Source of the DNA: Gemmatimonadota bacterium | GTDB taxonomy: Bacteria; Gemmatimonadota; Gemmatimonadetes; Gemmatimonadales; Gemmatimonadaceae | NCBI GenBank assembly: GCA_016719105.1 | Contig: JADKAQ010000001.1 | Coordinates: 682,001 to 746,000 of the forward strand | Direction: 5' to 3' | Length of the DNA: 64,000 nt | In this document: positions 19,415 through 27,510 of the stretch, piece by piece | How positions within the stretch are numbered: the stretch's first letter is position 1 | Layout of the letters: each line of letters begins with the position of its first letter | Program-made: the position numbers and the translations under genes | Notes under the pieces: generated by a model | Seen by the model: the letters and a program-made list of their open reading frames with translations, nothing else | Told to the model about the DNA's origin: nothing | The model's database searches: none

Positions 19415-19795
19415 ATGGCGCTCTGGAACAAGTTGCGGACCGAACTCGATCGCGCCGGACGCGTCGCGAATGACGCCCTCGACGAAGGCAAACTCCGCCT
19501 CGAGGTCTTCCGGGCGCGCCAACTCGTCGACCGCGCGGCCCAGTCGTTAGGCTACGCGGTCTACCGTGCCCGAACCGGGAAGGAGACGCCGGACGACCAC
19601 GCGATGGTGCGACTGGTCGACGCGGTGCGCACGCGCGAGGAGGAGTTGGCCGTACTCGAGGATCGGATGCGCACGCTCACCGGGCGCAACGTCCCGGCTG
19701 ACGGGGCCCCGCGCGCCGATGCCCCTCCGCCCCCCGCCTCCAGCGCTTCACCGTCGCCCGGTCCCGCGTCCGACGGTCCTGCTGCGACGCTCTAG
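19415..19795 (+). CDS. Small hypothetical protein
   Basis: Unrecognised protein of 126 residues. Residues 1-85 are charged and predicted helical (MALWNKLRTELDRAGRVANDALDEGKLRLEV with heptad-like spacing). The last 35 are rich in Pro, Ala and Ser and probably disordered. There is no signal peptide or membrane segment. It follows the L27 terminator by 215 bases and is convergent with the amidohydrolase operon. Base composition and codon use match the neighbours, which supports it as a real gene. Confidence 0.6.
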   Translation: MALWNKLRTELDRAGRVANDALDEGKLRLEVFRARQLVDRAAQSLGYAVYRARTGKETPDDHAMVRLVDAVRTREEELAVLEDRMRTLTGRNVPADGAPRADAPPPPASSASPSPGPASDGPAATL

Positions 19796-19846
19796 GGGGA
19801 GCAGGTCGGTCGCGCCAGGGTCGGCCGAACACAACCGCACACACGA

Positions 19847-19876
19847 CGAGGGGCGCACCGGCTGGTGCGCCCCTCG
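19847..19876. terminator. Bidirectional terminator hairpin between convergent genes
   Basis: A perfect 13-base-pair stem (CGAGGGGCGCACC / GGTGCGCCCCTCG) with a GGCT loop lies between the stop at 19795 and the convergent stop at 19941. No long T-run flanks it on either side. Confidence 0.75.
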
Positions 19877-19940
19877 TGCATTGGGTGTCGGACGCGAACG
19901 TCGCGCGGGTGTTGCCGCGCGCACGTCCGCCGGCGCCATC

Positions 19941-21230
19941 TCAGGGCTTGGCGCGATAGTCTGGCGGCAGCGTCTTGTAGCGGCGCATCAGTTCGTCCTG
20001 GCGTGACGGCCGTTGCACCTCACGGCCACGCACGTACACCCGCTCGGCGCGCGTGTACAGCTCAAACGGATCGCCACTCCAGATCACCAGCGTCGCGTCA
20101 CGACCGGGCTGCAGCGAGCCGACGCGGTCCGCGACGCCGTACATCTCCGCTGGGGTCAACGTCACCGCGCGCAGGGCGGCGTCCCACGGCATCCCGAAGG
20201 CGACCGCTACCCCTGCCTCGTACTTCACGTTGCGCGCGTTGAAGGCGTCGACGCCGCCGGCAATGATCACCCGGGCCCCGGCTTGCTGGAGCAGCGCCGC
20301 GTTCTCCTGCCGCGCCCCGAGCATCGAGAAGTCGCGCGGAATGTTGTTGAGCGCTCCCACGAGCACATAGGCCTTCGCTGCGGCAATCTGGTCGGCGACC
20401 TTCCACGCCTCGGTCGCCGAGGTGAGGGCGACCTTGATCCCGAACTCCTTGCCGATGTCGAGTGCGACGACGAGGTCGCTGGCGCGGTCGGCGTCGATGG
20501 CGAGCGGAATCTCGCCACGCAGTACGGGCTGTAGCGCCTCGAGATCGACCGGACGCGCGGCCAGCGGGCGCGAGGCGTTGGCGTCGTACCGACTGCGGCG
20601 CCTGGGCCAGTCACGGGCTTCGGCGAGGACGGCACGCAAACGCTGGTACACCTCGGCGCGCGAGGCGCCACGGTCTGGCCCCTTGGAGCCGATGTCGGCG
20701 AACATCGCCGCCGGCCCCTTGAGCAGGACGTCGCCTAACGCGCCGTCGCCGAGCGACACGACGGCGCCCTGGCCGCCAACAAGTCCGCCGCGCGGGATGA
20801 GCCCGACGGTGGTGATCCCGTCATTGCGCGTCACCTGCAGCAACGCCGACGCGGGATTGAAACCGTCCCACACCCGGAGCGACGGCGTCACCCCATCGCC
20901 CTGGCCGCTGGCGGACAGGTCGACCGTCTGCTCCACGGCGCCGATCTCGGTGAGGCCGAGCGAGGTGGTCGCATTGACGATGCCCGGCGTGACCCACTTG
21001 CCTTTCGCGTCGATGCGCTGCGCATCGGCAGGGATCGCGATGTTGCTCCCGACGGCGACGATCTTCCCGTCGCGGACGAGTACCGTCCCGTTCTCGATCG
21101 CCGGGCCGCTCACCGGATGGACCTTGCCCCCCGTGATTGCGATGGTCTGCGCGGAGAGCGATGCGGTGGCCACCGCGAGCGAGGCGCAGGCGACGCTCAC
21201 CCAGGCCGGAATGCGTGTCATGATCGTCAT
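19941..21230 (-). CDS. Exported amidohydrolase-like protein lacking metal ligands
   Basis: Amidohydrolase-fold protein of 429 residues with an N-terminal signal peptide (ends near SLSAQ). The fold blocks are present: AITGGKVHPVSG at the start, KWVTPGIVNATTSLGL, and the C-terminal GSLQPGRDATLVIWSGDP. The HxH metal-binding pair expected after TPGI(V/I) is replaced by N-A-T-T, and the late HSDD-type Asp/His site is GGVDAFN. It therefore probably cannot bind the usual metal and may be a non-catalytic partner of the intact paralogue whose stop lies one base before this start. An altered activity is possible. Confidence 0.85.
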   Translation of the reverse strand: MTIMTRIPAWVSVACASLAVATASLSAQTIAITGGKVHPVSGPAIENGTVLVRDGKIVAVGSNIAIPADAQRIDAKGKWVTPGIVNATTSLGLTEIGAVEQTVDLSASGQGDGVTPSLRVWDGFNPASALLQVTRNDGITTVGLIPRGGLVGGQGAVVSLGDGALGDVLLKGPAAMFADIGSKGPDRGASRAEVYQRLRAVLAEARDWPRRRSRYDANASRPLAARPVDLEALQPVLRGEIPLAIDADRASDLVVALDIGKEFGIKVALTSATEAWKVADQIAAAKAYVLVGALNNIPRDFSMLGARQENAALLQQAGARVIIAGGVDAFNARNVKYEAGVAVAFGMPWDAALRAVTLTPAEMYGVADRVGSLQPGRDATLVIWSGDPFELYTRAERVYVRGREVQRPSRQDELMRRYKTLPPDYRAKP

Positions 21231-21231
21231 C

Positions 21232-22671
21232 TCAGCGCCCTCCCTCGGTCTCGGGGACGAAGCCCAGTTCGAAGTCGGTGCGCCAGCGCGACGCGGGATT
21301 GAGGCGATCGTACAGCATGGCCCCGTCGATCCAGACTTTTTCTGCGCGAGAGTAGATGCTGAACGGCGTGCCGCTCCACAGCACGACATCGGCGTTCTTG
21401 CCCGGCTCGAGCGTCCCGACGCGATCCTCGAGGCCGAGCGCCCACGCCGGGTTGGCGGTGAGCCACCGAATGGCTTCGTCCTCGCTGATGTCGATGCCTA
21501 ACGTGCGCGCCTCGGCGATGGACTTGGCCGCGTCCTGGTTGAGGCGCTGCATGCCGCTCGCGTCATCGGAGTGGACGATCGCGCGCGCTCCCGCTGCGTG
21601 CACGAGGGCGATGTTGGCTCGCACGCCGTCCATCGCCTCGACCTTGAAGCCGCCCCAGTCCGACCAGAGCGACGCCGAGATCCCCTTCTGGGCGAGGAGG
21701 TCGGCCAACTTGTAGGCCTCGACGCCATGATGGAACGATCGGATCTGGAAGCCGAACTCGTCGGCCACTTCCATCGCGCCTTCCATGTCGTTGGCGGTGT
21801 AGCAGTGCCACTGCACGAGAATGTTGCCGCGCAGCACCTCGGCCAGCGTCTCCATGTTGAGGTCGCGCGCCGGCGGCTCGCCCTTGCGGTCGGCGAGCCA
21901 GCGGTCCCAGCGACGGCGGTACTGCTCGGCCTGCAGGTACTGCGCGCGCCAACCGGCCACGTTGCCCATGCGGGTGGATGGGCCGCGGTTGGCATACATA
22001 CGCTTGGGGTTCTCGCCGCAGGCGTGCTTGAGTCCGTACTTGGCGCCGGGGAACTTCATCCCCCGCACCGTGCGCGAGGGGACGACCTTGAGCGTCACGC
22101 CGCGTCCGCCGATGAGGTTGGCCGAGCCGGGGAGGACCTGGACCGTCGTGACGCCGCTCGCCAGCGCGCGCGGGAACTGCGGGTCCTGGGCGTAAATGGA
22201 GTGCTCGGCCCAGACGTTAGGCGTGGACGGACTCGTCGCTTCGTTGCCATCGCTCAACGCCTCGACACCGGGAGCCGGGTAGACCCCGAGGTGGGTGTGC
22301 GTATCGATGATGCCGGGAGTGACAAACTTGCCGGTGCCGTCGATGACCGTGGCATCCGAGGGCACGTCCAGGTTCATCCCGACCGCCGTGATCTTGCCGT
22401 CGCGCAGCAGGATCGACGCGCCACGTAGTGTCGGTCCGGCGGCCGTCATGATCGTGGCGTTGCGGATGACGGTCGTGCGCACTGCGAACGGACGATATGT
22501 ACTGGGGAACGGATCGGCGTTCGGAAGGCTCAGGGCACCCGCGCCGGGGGAGACCTTCGGGGTGCTGTCGGCGGCGGTTAGCGCAGGGCGGGGGGCGGGT
22601 GCCGGCACGGGCTGCTGCGCGGCACAGCCCACGGCGCTCGCGCCGAGGAGGAGCGGGATGAACGCTCGCAT
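21232..22671 (-). CDS. Exported amidohydrolase, probable lipoprotein, imidazolonepropionase-like
   Basis: Metal-dependent hydrolase of 479 residues. The N-terminus MRAFIPLLLGASAVGCAAQ looks like a lipoprotein signal with a lipobox Cys. Metal ligands are in place: TPGIIDTHTHLG (HxH), HCYTANDMEG, HHGVEAYK and HSDDASG. The C-terminal block GTLEPGKNADVVLWSGTPF is typical of the subtype I amidohydrolases related to imidazolonepropionase and prolidase-like peptidases. It is the first gene of a two-gene operon with a ligand-less paralogue. The substrate is unknown; periplasmic dipeptides or cyclic amides are plausible. Confidence 0.88.
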   Translation of the reverse strand: MRAFIPLLLGASAVGCAAQQPVPAPAPRPALTAADSTPKVSPGAGALSLPNADPFPSTYRPFAVRTTVIRNATIMTAAGPTLRGASILLRDGKITAVGMNLDVPSDATVIDGTGKFVTPGIIDTHTHLGVYPAPGVEALSDGNEATSPSTPNVWAEHSIYAQDPQFPRALASGVTTVQVLPGSANLIGGRGVTLKVVPSRTVRGMKFPGAKYGLKHACGENPKRMYANRGPSTRMGNVAGWRAQYLQAEQYRRRWDRWLADRKGEPPARDLNMETLAEVLRGNILVQWHCYTANDMEGAMEVADEFGFQIRSFHHGVEAYKLADLLAQKGISASLWSDWGGFKVEAMDGVRANIALVHAAGARAIVHSDDASGMQRLNQDAAKSIAEARTLGIDISEDEAIRWLTANPAWALGLEDRVGTLEPGKNADVVLWSGTPFSIYSRAEKVWIDGAMLYDRLNPASRWRTDFELGFVPETEGGR

Positions 22672-22798
22672 GGGGTCGCTGGACTCCGGTGGCTGGAAGG
22701 GGGGACGACGGCGGCCGAAGCTACCGGTCGAGCCACCCCCCGGCCAGATGGCACCGTGACGCGCCGGGCCGTCGGAAAGGCGCGTCGCCGGGCGCCGG

Positions 22799-23512
22799 TT
22801 ATCCTCCCTTCGCCCCCTCCCGCTGCCGGACGAAGGGAACGATCTCGTCGGTCACGTCGGTACACACCGCATCGACCCCGAGCGCGATGAGGAGCGAGAC
22901 CGCCGCGGTGCTATTCACGGTCCAGGCGATGACCCGCCCACCGGCACCATGCACGCGGTTCACGAGCGCGGCGTCGATCATCTCCCAACGCTGCCAGTAG
23001 TCGCGCGCGCCGGCGGCCCGGAGCGCGCGTTCGGGTTCGACCAGATAGCTCGTCGTGAGAATCCCCGTCGGGAGCTCGCGCGCCATCTCGCGGACCGTGC
23101 GGGAAATGCGATGATCGAAGCTGTGGACGGCGGCGCGCGCCCGGTGCAAGGTGAGTTCCGAGACCACTCGGCTCTCGATCGACGGCGCCTTGACCTCGAC
23201 GTACAGGGTTGCGCGTCCGTCGACGCAGGCAAGCGTCTCGTCGAGCGAAGGGATGTCCCCCCCACCGAAGGACTCTCGGCGGAGTTCGGAGAAGGTCAGC
23301 GCGGCGATGGGGACCCCGAGGCTTCCCGCTGGCGACCCGGGGGGTGGGAGGAGGTGCGCGTCATGGTGCACGACGACCACCCCGTCGCGAGTGGCATGCA
23401 CGTCGAGCTCGATGCCATCGGCACCGGCCTCGATGGCCGCCGCAAAGCCTGCCAGGGTGTTCTCCCGCGACTTGCGCGGCATACCGCGATGGGCGATGAC
23501 TTCCATTGACAC
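22799..23512 (-). CDS. Glycerophosphodiester phosphodiesterase
   Basis: Hydrolyses glycerophosphodiesters to sn-glycerol 3-phosphate and an alcohol; 237 residues, cytoplasmic UgpQ-like size with no signal peptide. Catalytic blocks: AHRGMPRKSRENTLAGF (the HRG...ENT pair), GIELDVHATRDGVVVVHHD (the ELD metal site and HHD) and YVEVKAP. The start is either GTG at 23512 or ATG at 23506. It is separated from the amidohydrolase operon by 127 bases that show no clear signal. Confidence 0.93.
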   Translation of the reverse strand: MSMEVIAHRGMPRKSRENTLAGFAAAIEAGADGIELDVHATRDGVVVVHHDAHLLPPPGSPAGSLGVPIAALTFSELRRESFGGGDIPSLDETLACVDGRATLYVEVKAPSIESRVVSELTLHRARAAVHSFDHRISRTVREMARELPTGILTTSYLVEPERALRAAGARDYWQRWEMIDAALVNRVHGAGGRVIAWTVNSTAAVSLLIALGVDAVCTDVTDEIVPFVRQREGAKGG

Positions 23513-23613
23513 CGGGCGTCAGGAGCGAGGGGCGGTGAGCGTGTCCGACCGGAAGCGCCCCCATCTTAACACTTTCCTCCGTCGGGCGTCTCACGGGTCG
23601 GAACCGGATACGA

Positions 23614-24168
23614 ATGACCGCGGATATTGTATCGGGCGTGGAAGCGCCGGACGGCGAGTTGATCGCGCGCTGGCGCGCGGGTGACGAGCGAGCTGCCACC
23701 CTCCTGGTGGATCGGCACGCTCCGTCGGTCGCGCGATACGTGGCGAGTCTGGGGATTCGTGAGGGTGTGGACGAGGTGGTGCAGGACGCGTTCGTGCGGG
23801 CGTTTGGATCGCTGGACGCCTTTCGGGGCGACAGCTCGTTGCGAACCTGGATCTTCACCATCGCCAGGCGGTTGGTGCTGGACCGGCGACGCGCCCGCAA
23901 ACGACAGCGGGACACGACGGAGTTGCAGGACGGAGACGTGGTGACCGAGTATGACGCCCTCGACGGGATGATCGCCGAGGAAGCCGAGCGGAAGATGCAG
24001 CGCGCCATTGGCCGCCTCACCGCGACGCAACGCGAGGTCTTCACGCTGCGGGTGAGCGATGGCCTGTCCTACAAGGAGATCGCCGACGTGGTCGGAACGA
24101 CGGAAGGTGCGGCGCGCGTGCACTATCACAACGCGCTGCGGCAGATCAAGGAGACGCTCAATGACTGA
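23614..24168 (+). CDS. ECF-type RNA polymerase sigma factor
   Basis: Extracytoplasmic-function sigma factor of 184 residues. Region 2 spans about residues 20-90 (DEVVQDAFVRAFGSLDAF, then LRTWIFTIARRLVLDRRR) and region 4 about 125-180 (LTATQREVFTLRVSDGLSYKEIADVVGTTEGAARVHYHNALRQIK). It overlaps the anti-sigma gene by 8 bases, so the two are translationally coupled. The third gene encodes a periplasmic Spy/CpxP-like protein, making an envelope-stress or metal-stress response likely. A GTG at 23638 is a possible alternative start. Confidence 0.94.
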   Translation: MTADIVSGVEAPDGELIARWRAGDERAATLLVDRHAPSVARYVASLGIREGVDEVVQDAFVRAFGSLDAFRGDSSLRTWIFTIARRLVLDRRRARKRQRDTTELQDGDVVTEYDALDGMIAEEAERKMQRAIGRLTATQREVFTLRVSDGLSYKEIADVVGTTEGAARVHYHNALRQIKETLND

Positions 24169-24802
24169 TTGCCCGAACGTCGCAATGCGGGAGCTGCTTC
24201 CCGAGCTGCTGCATGATGCCCTCTCCGCCACCGATCGGGTGGCCGTGGAGGCGCACCTCGCGAGCTGCGAGGACTGTGCGGCGGAGTTCGCGCTCCTGCG
24301 CGCTGCGCAGCGCACGATGGCAGGCGTCCGTGTCCCGGCCTTCGACACGGCGGCGATCGTCGCGGCCCTGCCGCGTCCTGGGGCGCGCGCTCTCCAGATT
24401 CAGCCCGTCGCCTCGCAGCGGCGACGCTCCCCGATCTTCTTCCGGCTGGCGGCGGCGATCACCTTCGTCTCGCTCGGCGGGATGTCGCTCGCGGTGGCGC
24501 GCTCCTACTTCGGGAGCTCGCCGGTGGCCATCGTCGACTCGGCGCTGACGGGGGAGGGACCCTCGCCCGTGGCGCAGCAGGCCGCACTCGACGCCGCGCC
24601 GGCGCTCGCCAGCGCCGACACCCCGGTGAGCAGCGGGTCGGCCGCGAGCGGCCCCTCCGTCCATACCGCGTTGGGCGACCTGAATGACGCCGAACTCGAA
24701 TCCCTTCTCAGTCAGCTGGACCAACTCGAAGCCGCCCCATTGGCCGAACCCGAAAGCACGCCGGGCGGTCGCGTGGTGGCCAGCAATGGCACTGGTTCGT
24801 AG
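24161..24802 (+). CDS. Zinc-type anti-sigma factor, membrane anchored
   Basis: Anti-sigma factor of 213 residues. The cytoplasmic N-terminus carries the zinc-binding anti-sigma signature HxxxCxxC (EAHLASCEDCAAEF, about residues 27-40). One transmembrane helix follows at about 92-113, then a periplasmic part rich in Ala, Ser and Pro that ends in an acidic helix (DLNDAELESLLSQLDQLE). It should hold the sigma factor encoded just before it inactive at the membrane; release may be by proteolysis or by the downstream Spy-like protein, which is inference. Confidence 0.88.
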   Translation: MTDCPNVAMRELLPELLHDALSATDRVAVEAHLASCEDCAAEFALLRAAQRTMAGVRVPAFDTAAIVAALPRPGARALQIQPVASQRRRSPIFFRLAAAITFVSLGGMSLAVARSYFGSSPVAIVDSALTGEGPSPVAQQAALDAAPALASADTPVSSGSAASGPSVHTALGDLNDAELESLLSQLDQLEAAPLAEPESTPGGRVVASNGTGS

Positions 24803-24815
24803 GAGACCCTGGTCG

Positions 24816-25373
24816 ATGATCCGCCTTTTCGTCCCCCTGTTTGTCCTCGCTACGGCTGGCCAGCTCCAGGCGCAGCGCGTGACGAGCGGTGCCCCCCCGC
24901 GGGGGCGCGCGCAGCTCGAGCAGCGCTTTCGCGAACGATTCGGGCAGGTCCTCAAGGAGCGCCTCTCGCTCACCGACGCGCAGCTGGCACAGATGAGCGA
25001 GGTCAACACGCGACTGGAGAGCAAGCGACGCGAGCTCTTCATCGAGGAGCGCGCCGTGCGCAAGGAAATGCGCGACGTCCTCAAGGGCGCCGAGGATCAG
25101 GCGACCCAGGACCGCGTCGCACAGCTCATGGATCGTGCGCTGCGCGTCCAGCGCGCCCGCCTCGACCTGATGGAAAACGAGCAGCGCGAGCTGTCGACGT
25201 TCCTCACGCCGGTGCAGCGCGCCAAGTTCATGGGGATGCAGGAGCAGCTTCGCCGTCGTGCCGACGACATGCGCCGACGGGCCGAGGGCGACACGCTCCC
25301 CGATTCGCTCGGCATCGACATGCCGAGGCCCGGGCAACGCCGTCAGATGCTGCGACGGCCGGGCCAGCCGTAG
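24816..25373 (+). CDS. Spy/CpxP-like periplasmic protein
   Basis: Exported protein of 185 residues with a signal peptide (cleavage probably after LQAQ, about residue 19). The mature part is a long helical hairpin rich in Arg and Glu with LTxxQ-like elements at LTDAQLAQM and LTPVQRAKF, as in the Spy/CpxP/CnrX superfamily of periplasmic chaperones and metal sensors. An AGGAGA site lies about 10 bases before the ATG. Third gene after the sigma and anti-sigma factors, so it is likely the sensor or effector of that pathway. Confidence 0.8.
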   Translation: MIRLFVPLFVLATAGQLQAQRVTSGAPPRGRAQLEQRFRERFGQVLKERLSLTDAQLAQMSEVNTRLESKRRELFIEERAVRKEMRDVLKGAEDQATQDRVAQLMDRALRVQRARLDLMENEQRELSTFLTPVQRAKFMGMQEQLRRRADDMRRRAEGDTLPDSLGIDMPRPGQRRQMLRRPGQP

Positions 25374-25475
25374 CGCTCGGCCTTCACGCGCCGCGATGGG
25401 TGCCGTCACCCACCGCGATCGTCGGCTGGGGGCCGCGTTGAGCCGCCGCGGTTGCGACGCTACATTCCGGCGTCG

Positions 25476-25559
25476 GCCCGGGTGGCGGAATTGGTAGACG
25501 CAGGGGACTCAAAATCCCCCGCCCTCAGGGGTATACGAGTTCGAGTCTCGTCCTGGGCA
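25476..25559 (+). tRNA. tRNA-Leu (anticodon CAA)
   Basis: Class II tRNA. The acceptor stem GCCCGGG pairs with CCTGGGC with one G-T pair. The D arm includes GGAATTGGTAGACGC, the anticodon stem GGGGA/TCCCC closes the loop CTCAAAA (anticodon CAA, reads UUG), there is a long variable arm, and the T arm is ACGAG-TTCGAGT-CTCGT. The 3' CCA is not encoded. Confidence 0.96.
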
Positions 25560-25568
25560 TGAGGGAAA

Positions 25569-25606
25569 GACACGGGGCGCGCTGTCATCGCAGCGCGCCC
25601 CGTGTC
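25569..25606. terminator. Bidirectional terminator between tRNA-Leu and the TonB-domain gene
   Basis: A perfect 16-base-pair stem (GACACGGGGCGCGCTG against its complement) with a TCATCG loop starts 10 bases after the tRNA and precedes the convergent stop at 25652. Confidence 0.82.
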
Positions 25607-25651
25607 GTGTCAGAGGCCTCGGGCGGGCACGGGCCCTTCCCGCGCTTCGCC

Positions 25652-26047
25652 CTACTTGTACTGGATCGGTAGCAGGACGCGCGTGCGTACTACCTGGCCC
25701 TTCGACTTGCCGGGGGTGAACTCGATCTTCGCGACGACATTCTTCGCGGCGGAGGCGAACGCCGGGGTCGACGCCAGCACCACCTCGACGCTTCCCGGCT
25801 CGACCTTTCCGCTCACGTCCACGACGAACTGCACCTGCGCTTGACCCGCGACTCCGATACGCTTGAGGTTCGCCGGATACGAGTCCGCCACGAGGCGCGC
25901 CGTCTTGGCCGGGTTCGCGAGTCGGGGCGGGGTATCCACGTCCTCCCCGGCGTAGACCTGGTCGCTCGCCTGGGCGCGGAGCGCCGGAGCGGCAGCGAGG
26001 GTGAGCAGTGCGGCGGCAACGACGGGGAGCAGGCGATCAGGGCGCAT
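25652..26047 (-). CDS. Secreted TonB C-terminal-domain protein
   Basis: Exported protein of 131 residues: a signal peptide (to about residue 25, ...PALRAQ) followed directly by a single TonB C-terminal domain (GQAQVQFVVDVSGKVEPGSVEVV, KIEFTPGKSKGQVVRTRVLLPI). It lacks the proline-rich spacer of classical TonB and has no obvious retained anchor, so it may be a periplasmic TonB-like domain rather than a full energy transducer. It stands alone between the tRNA terminator and a divergent dehydrogenase gene. Confidence 0.82.
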   Translation of the reverse strand: MRPDRLLPVVAAALLTLAAAPALRAQASDQVYAGEDVDTPPRLANPAKTARLVADSYPANLKRIGVAGQAQVQFVVDVSGKVEPGSVEVVLASTPAFASAAKNVVAKIEFTPGKSKGQVVRTRVLLPIQYK

Positions 26048-26176
26048 ACGGGTCACTCCGGAATTGATTGGGGTCAACCCGATCGAGTCTCGGACGCTCG
26101 CGCGCGCATCTGAAATCGCGTGCGTCGCTGTCCGCCGGTGTGGCGGATCGCCGCTCACTATCGTTGGAGGCGTGAC

Positions 26177-27193
26177 ATGGATCACCTGATTGCCCCCTTC
26201 TCGGACACGCCCGCGACGATGACGTCTCTCCCCTCAATCCTCGTCACGCGCCGGCTTCCCGAGCCCGTGGAGACCACGCTGGCGCAGGCGTACGGCGCCG
26301 TGCTCAACGCCACGGACGAGCCACTCGCCCCCCGCGATCTTCGCGCGGCGCTGGCGCGCTACGACATCGTGCTCTGCACGCTCACCGACCGCCTGACGAG
26401 GGACGTGCTCACCGACGGCGCTCGGCGCGTGCGCCTGCTCGCGAACTTCGGGGCGGGAACCAACCACATCGATCTCGAGGCGGCGCGCGACGCGGGAATC
26501 GTGGTGACCAACACCCCCGGCGTCCTGACCGACGATACGGCCGACCTCACGCTGCTGCTCATCCTGGCGGCGGCCCGCCGCGCGCGCGAAGGCGACCGTG
26601 AGCTGCGCGACGCCTCGTGGAGCGGCTGGCGTCCGACGCACTTGCTGGGGACGCGCGTGAGCGGAGCGACGTTAGGCATCGTGGGCTTCGGGCGCATCGG
26701 TCAGGCGGTCGCACGACGCGCGGCGCTCGGTTTCGGGATGCGTGTGTGCTATCACTCACGGCGCCGGGCCGATGCCGAGGTGGAGCGCGCCTGCGGTGCG
26801 TCGTACGTCCCGACACTCGATGCGCTCCTCCCGCAGTGCGACATGATCTCGTTGCATTGTCCCGCCACCCCCGACACCCATCACCTCATCGGCGACGCCG
26901 AGCTGCGCCGCATGCGGCCCTCGGCGTTCCTGGTGAACACCTCGCGCGGAGACGTGGTCGACGAGACTGCCCTGATCGCCGCCCTCCAGGACGGGACGAT
27001 CCGCGGGGCCGGGCTGGACGTCTTCGAGCGAGAACCGGCGGTTCCCGAGCCGTTGCGCCTGCTCCCTAACGTCTTCGCCCTCCCGCACCTGGGGAGCGCC
27101 ACGCAGGCGTCGCGCGTGGCCATGGGGGAGTGTGCGATCCGCAACATTGCCGCATTCCTGCGGGGCCAGGAGCCGCCGGATCGCGTGGTGTAG
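26177..27193 (+). CDS. D-isomer-specific 2-hydroxyacid dehydrogenase, glyoxylate reductase-like
   Basis: NAD(P)H-dependent reductase of a 2-oxoacid such as glyoxylate or hydroxypyruvate; 338 residues. The Rossmann motif is LGIVGFGRIGQAVARR, and the catalytic triad lies in VNTSRGDVVDE (Arg), GLDVFEREP (Glu) and LPHLGSAT (His). The start is ATG at 26177, set by a TTGGAGG site at 26164-26170 with 6-base spacing; another ATG at 26219 would drop 14 residues before the conserved region. Confidence 0.92.
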   Translation: MDHLIAPFSDTPATMTSLPSILVTRRLPEPVETTLAQAYGAVLNATDEPLAPRDLRAALARYDIVLCTLTDRLTRDVLTDGARRVRLLANFGAGTNHIDLEAARDAGIVVTNTPGVLTDDTADLTLLLILAAARRAREGDRELRDASWSGWRPTHLLGTRVSGATLGIVGFGRIGQAVARRAALGFGMRVCYHSRRRADAEVERACGASYVPTLDALLPQCDMISLHCPATPDTHHLIGDAELRRMRPSAFLVNTSRGDVVDETALIAALQDGTIRGAGLDVFEREPAVPEPLRLLPNVFALPHLGSATQASRVAMGECAIRNIAAFLRGQEPPDRVV

Positions 27194-27510
27194 GGGAGGG
27201 GCCCGCCGCTGCCGCGTAAGGCACCGGCGCACTGGGCGACGATTGCCGGGCGAGTTCCACGCTCGCCGCGCCCTCCCATCGCACGTTGCGACGCGCATTC
27301 GCGGTGCGCGTGACGCGCGCGTGACGCCGCGCCGTATCTTGCCGGCACGGAACATCTCGCGTGTCGCGTGGCTATCAGTCCGCATTCGCTTGCCGCCTCA
27401 AACCACGCTCCCTAGCTTTCCGCGCACTTCCGATCATTGGTTGCCCGCGCGGCGCACCCCTTTAGTTCGCCGTCGTTCGCACGGGGCACTTCCGAGTCCA
27501 CCCGACCTCC
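27194..27510. other. 317-base intergenic stretch before pepA
   Basis: No gene is apparent. A GC hairpin (GGCGAG / CTCGCC, 27249-27267) may end transcription of the dehydrogenase. The second half carries more A/T and C/T-rich runs and probably holds the pepA promoter and leader, but I found no confident -35/-10 pair. Confidence 0.45.

Noticed and set aside
23596..23640. ECF-type autoregulated promoter (GGAACC) just before the sigma gene
   Set aside because: The matching -10 would fall inside the coding region unless translation starts at GTG 23638, and no good -10 match is present.
27249..27316. Riboswitch before pepA
   Set aside because: Only generic GC hairpins are present; no conserved riboswitch core was recognised and PepA is not a typical riboswitch target.
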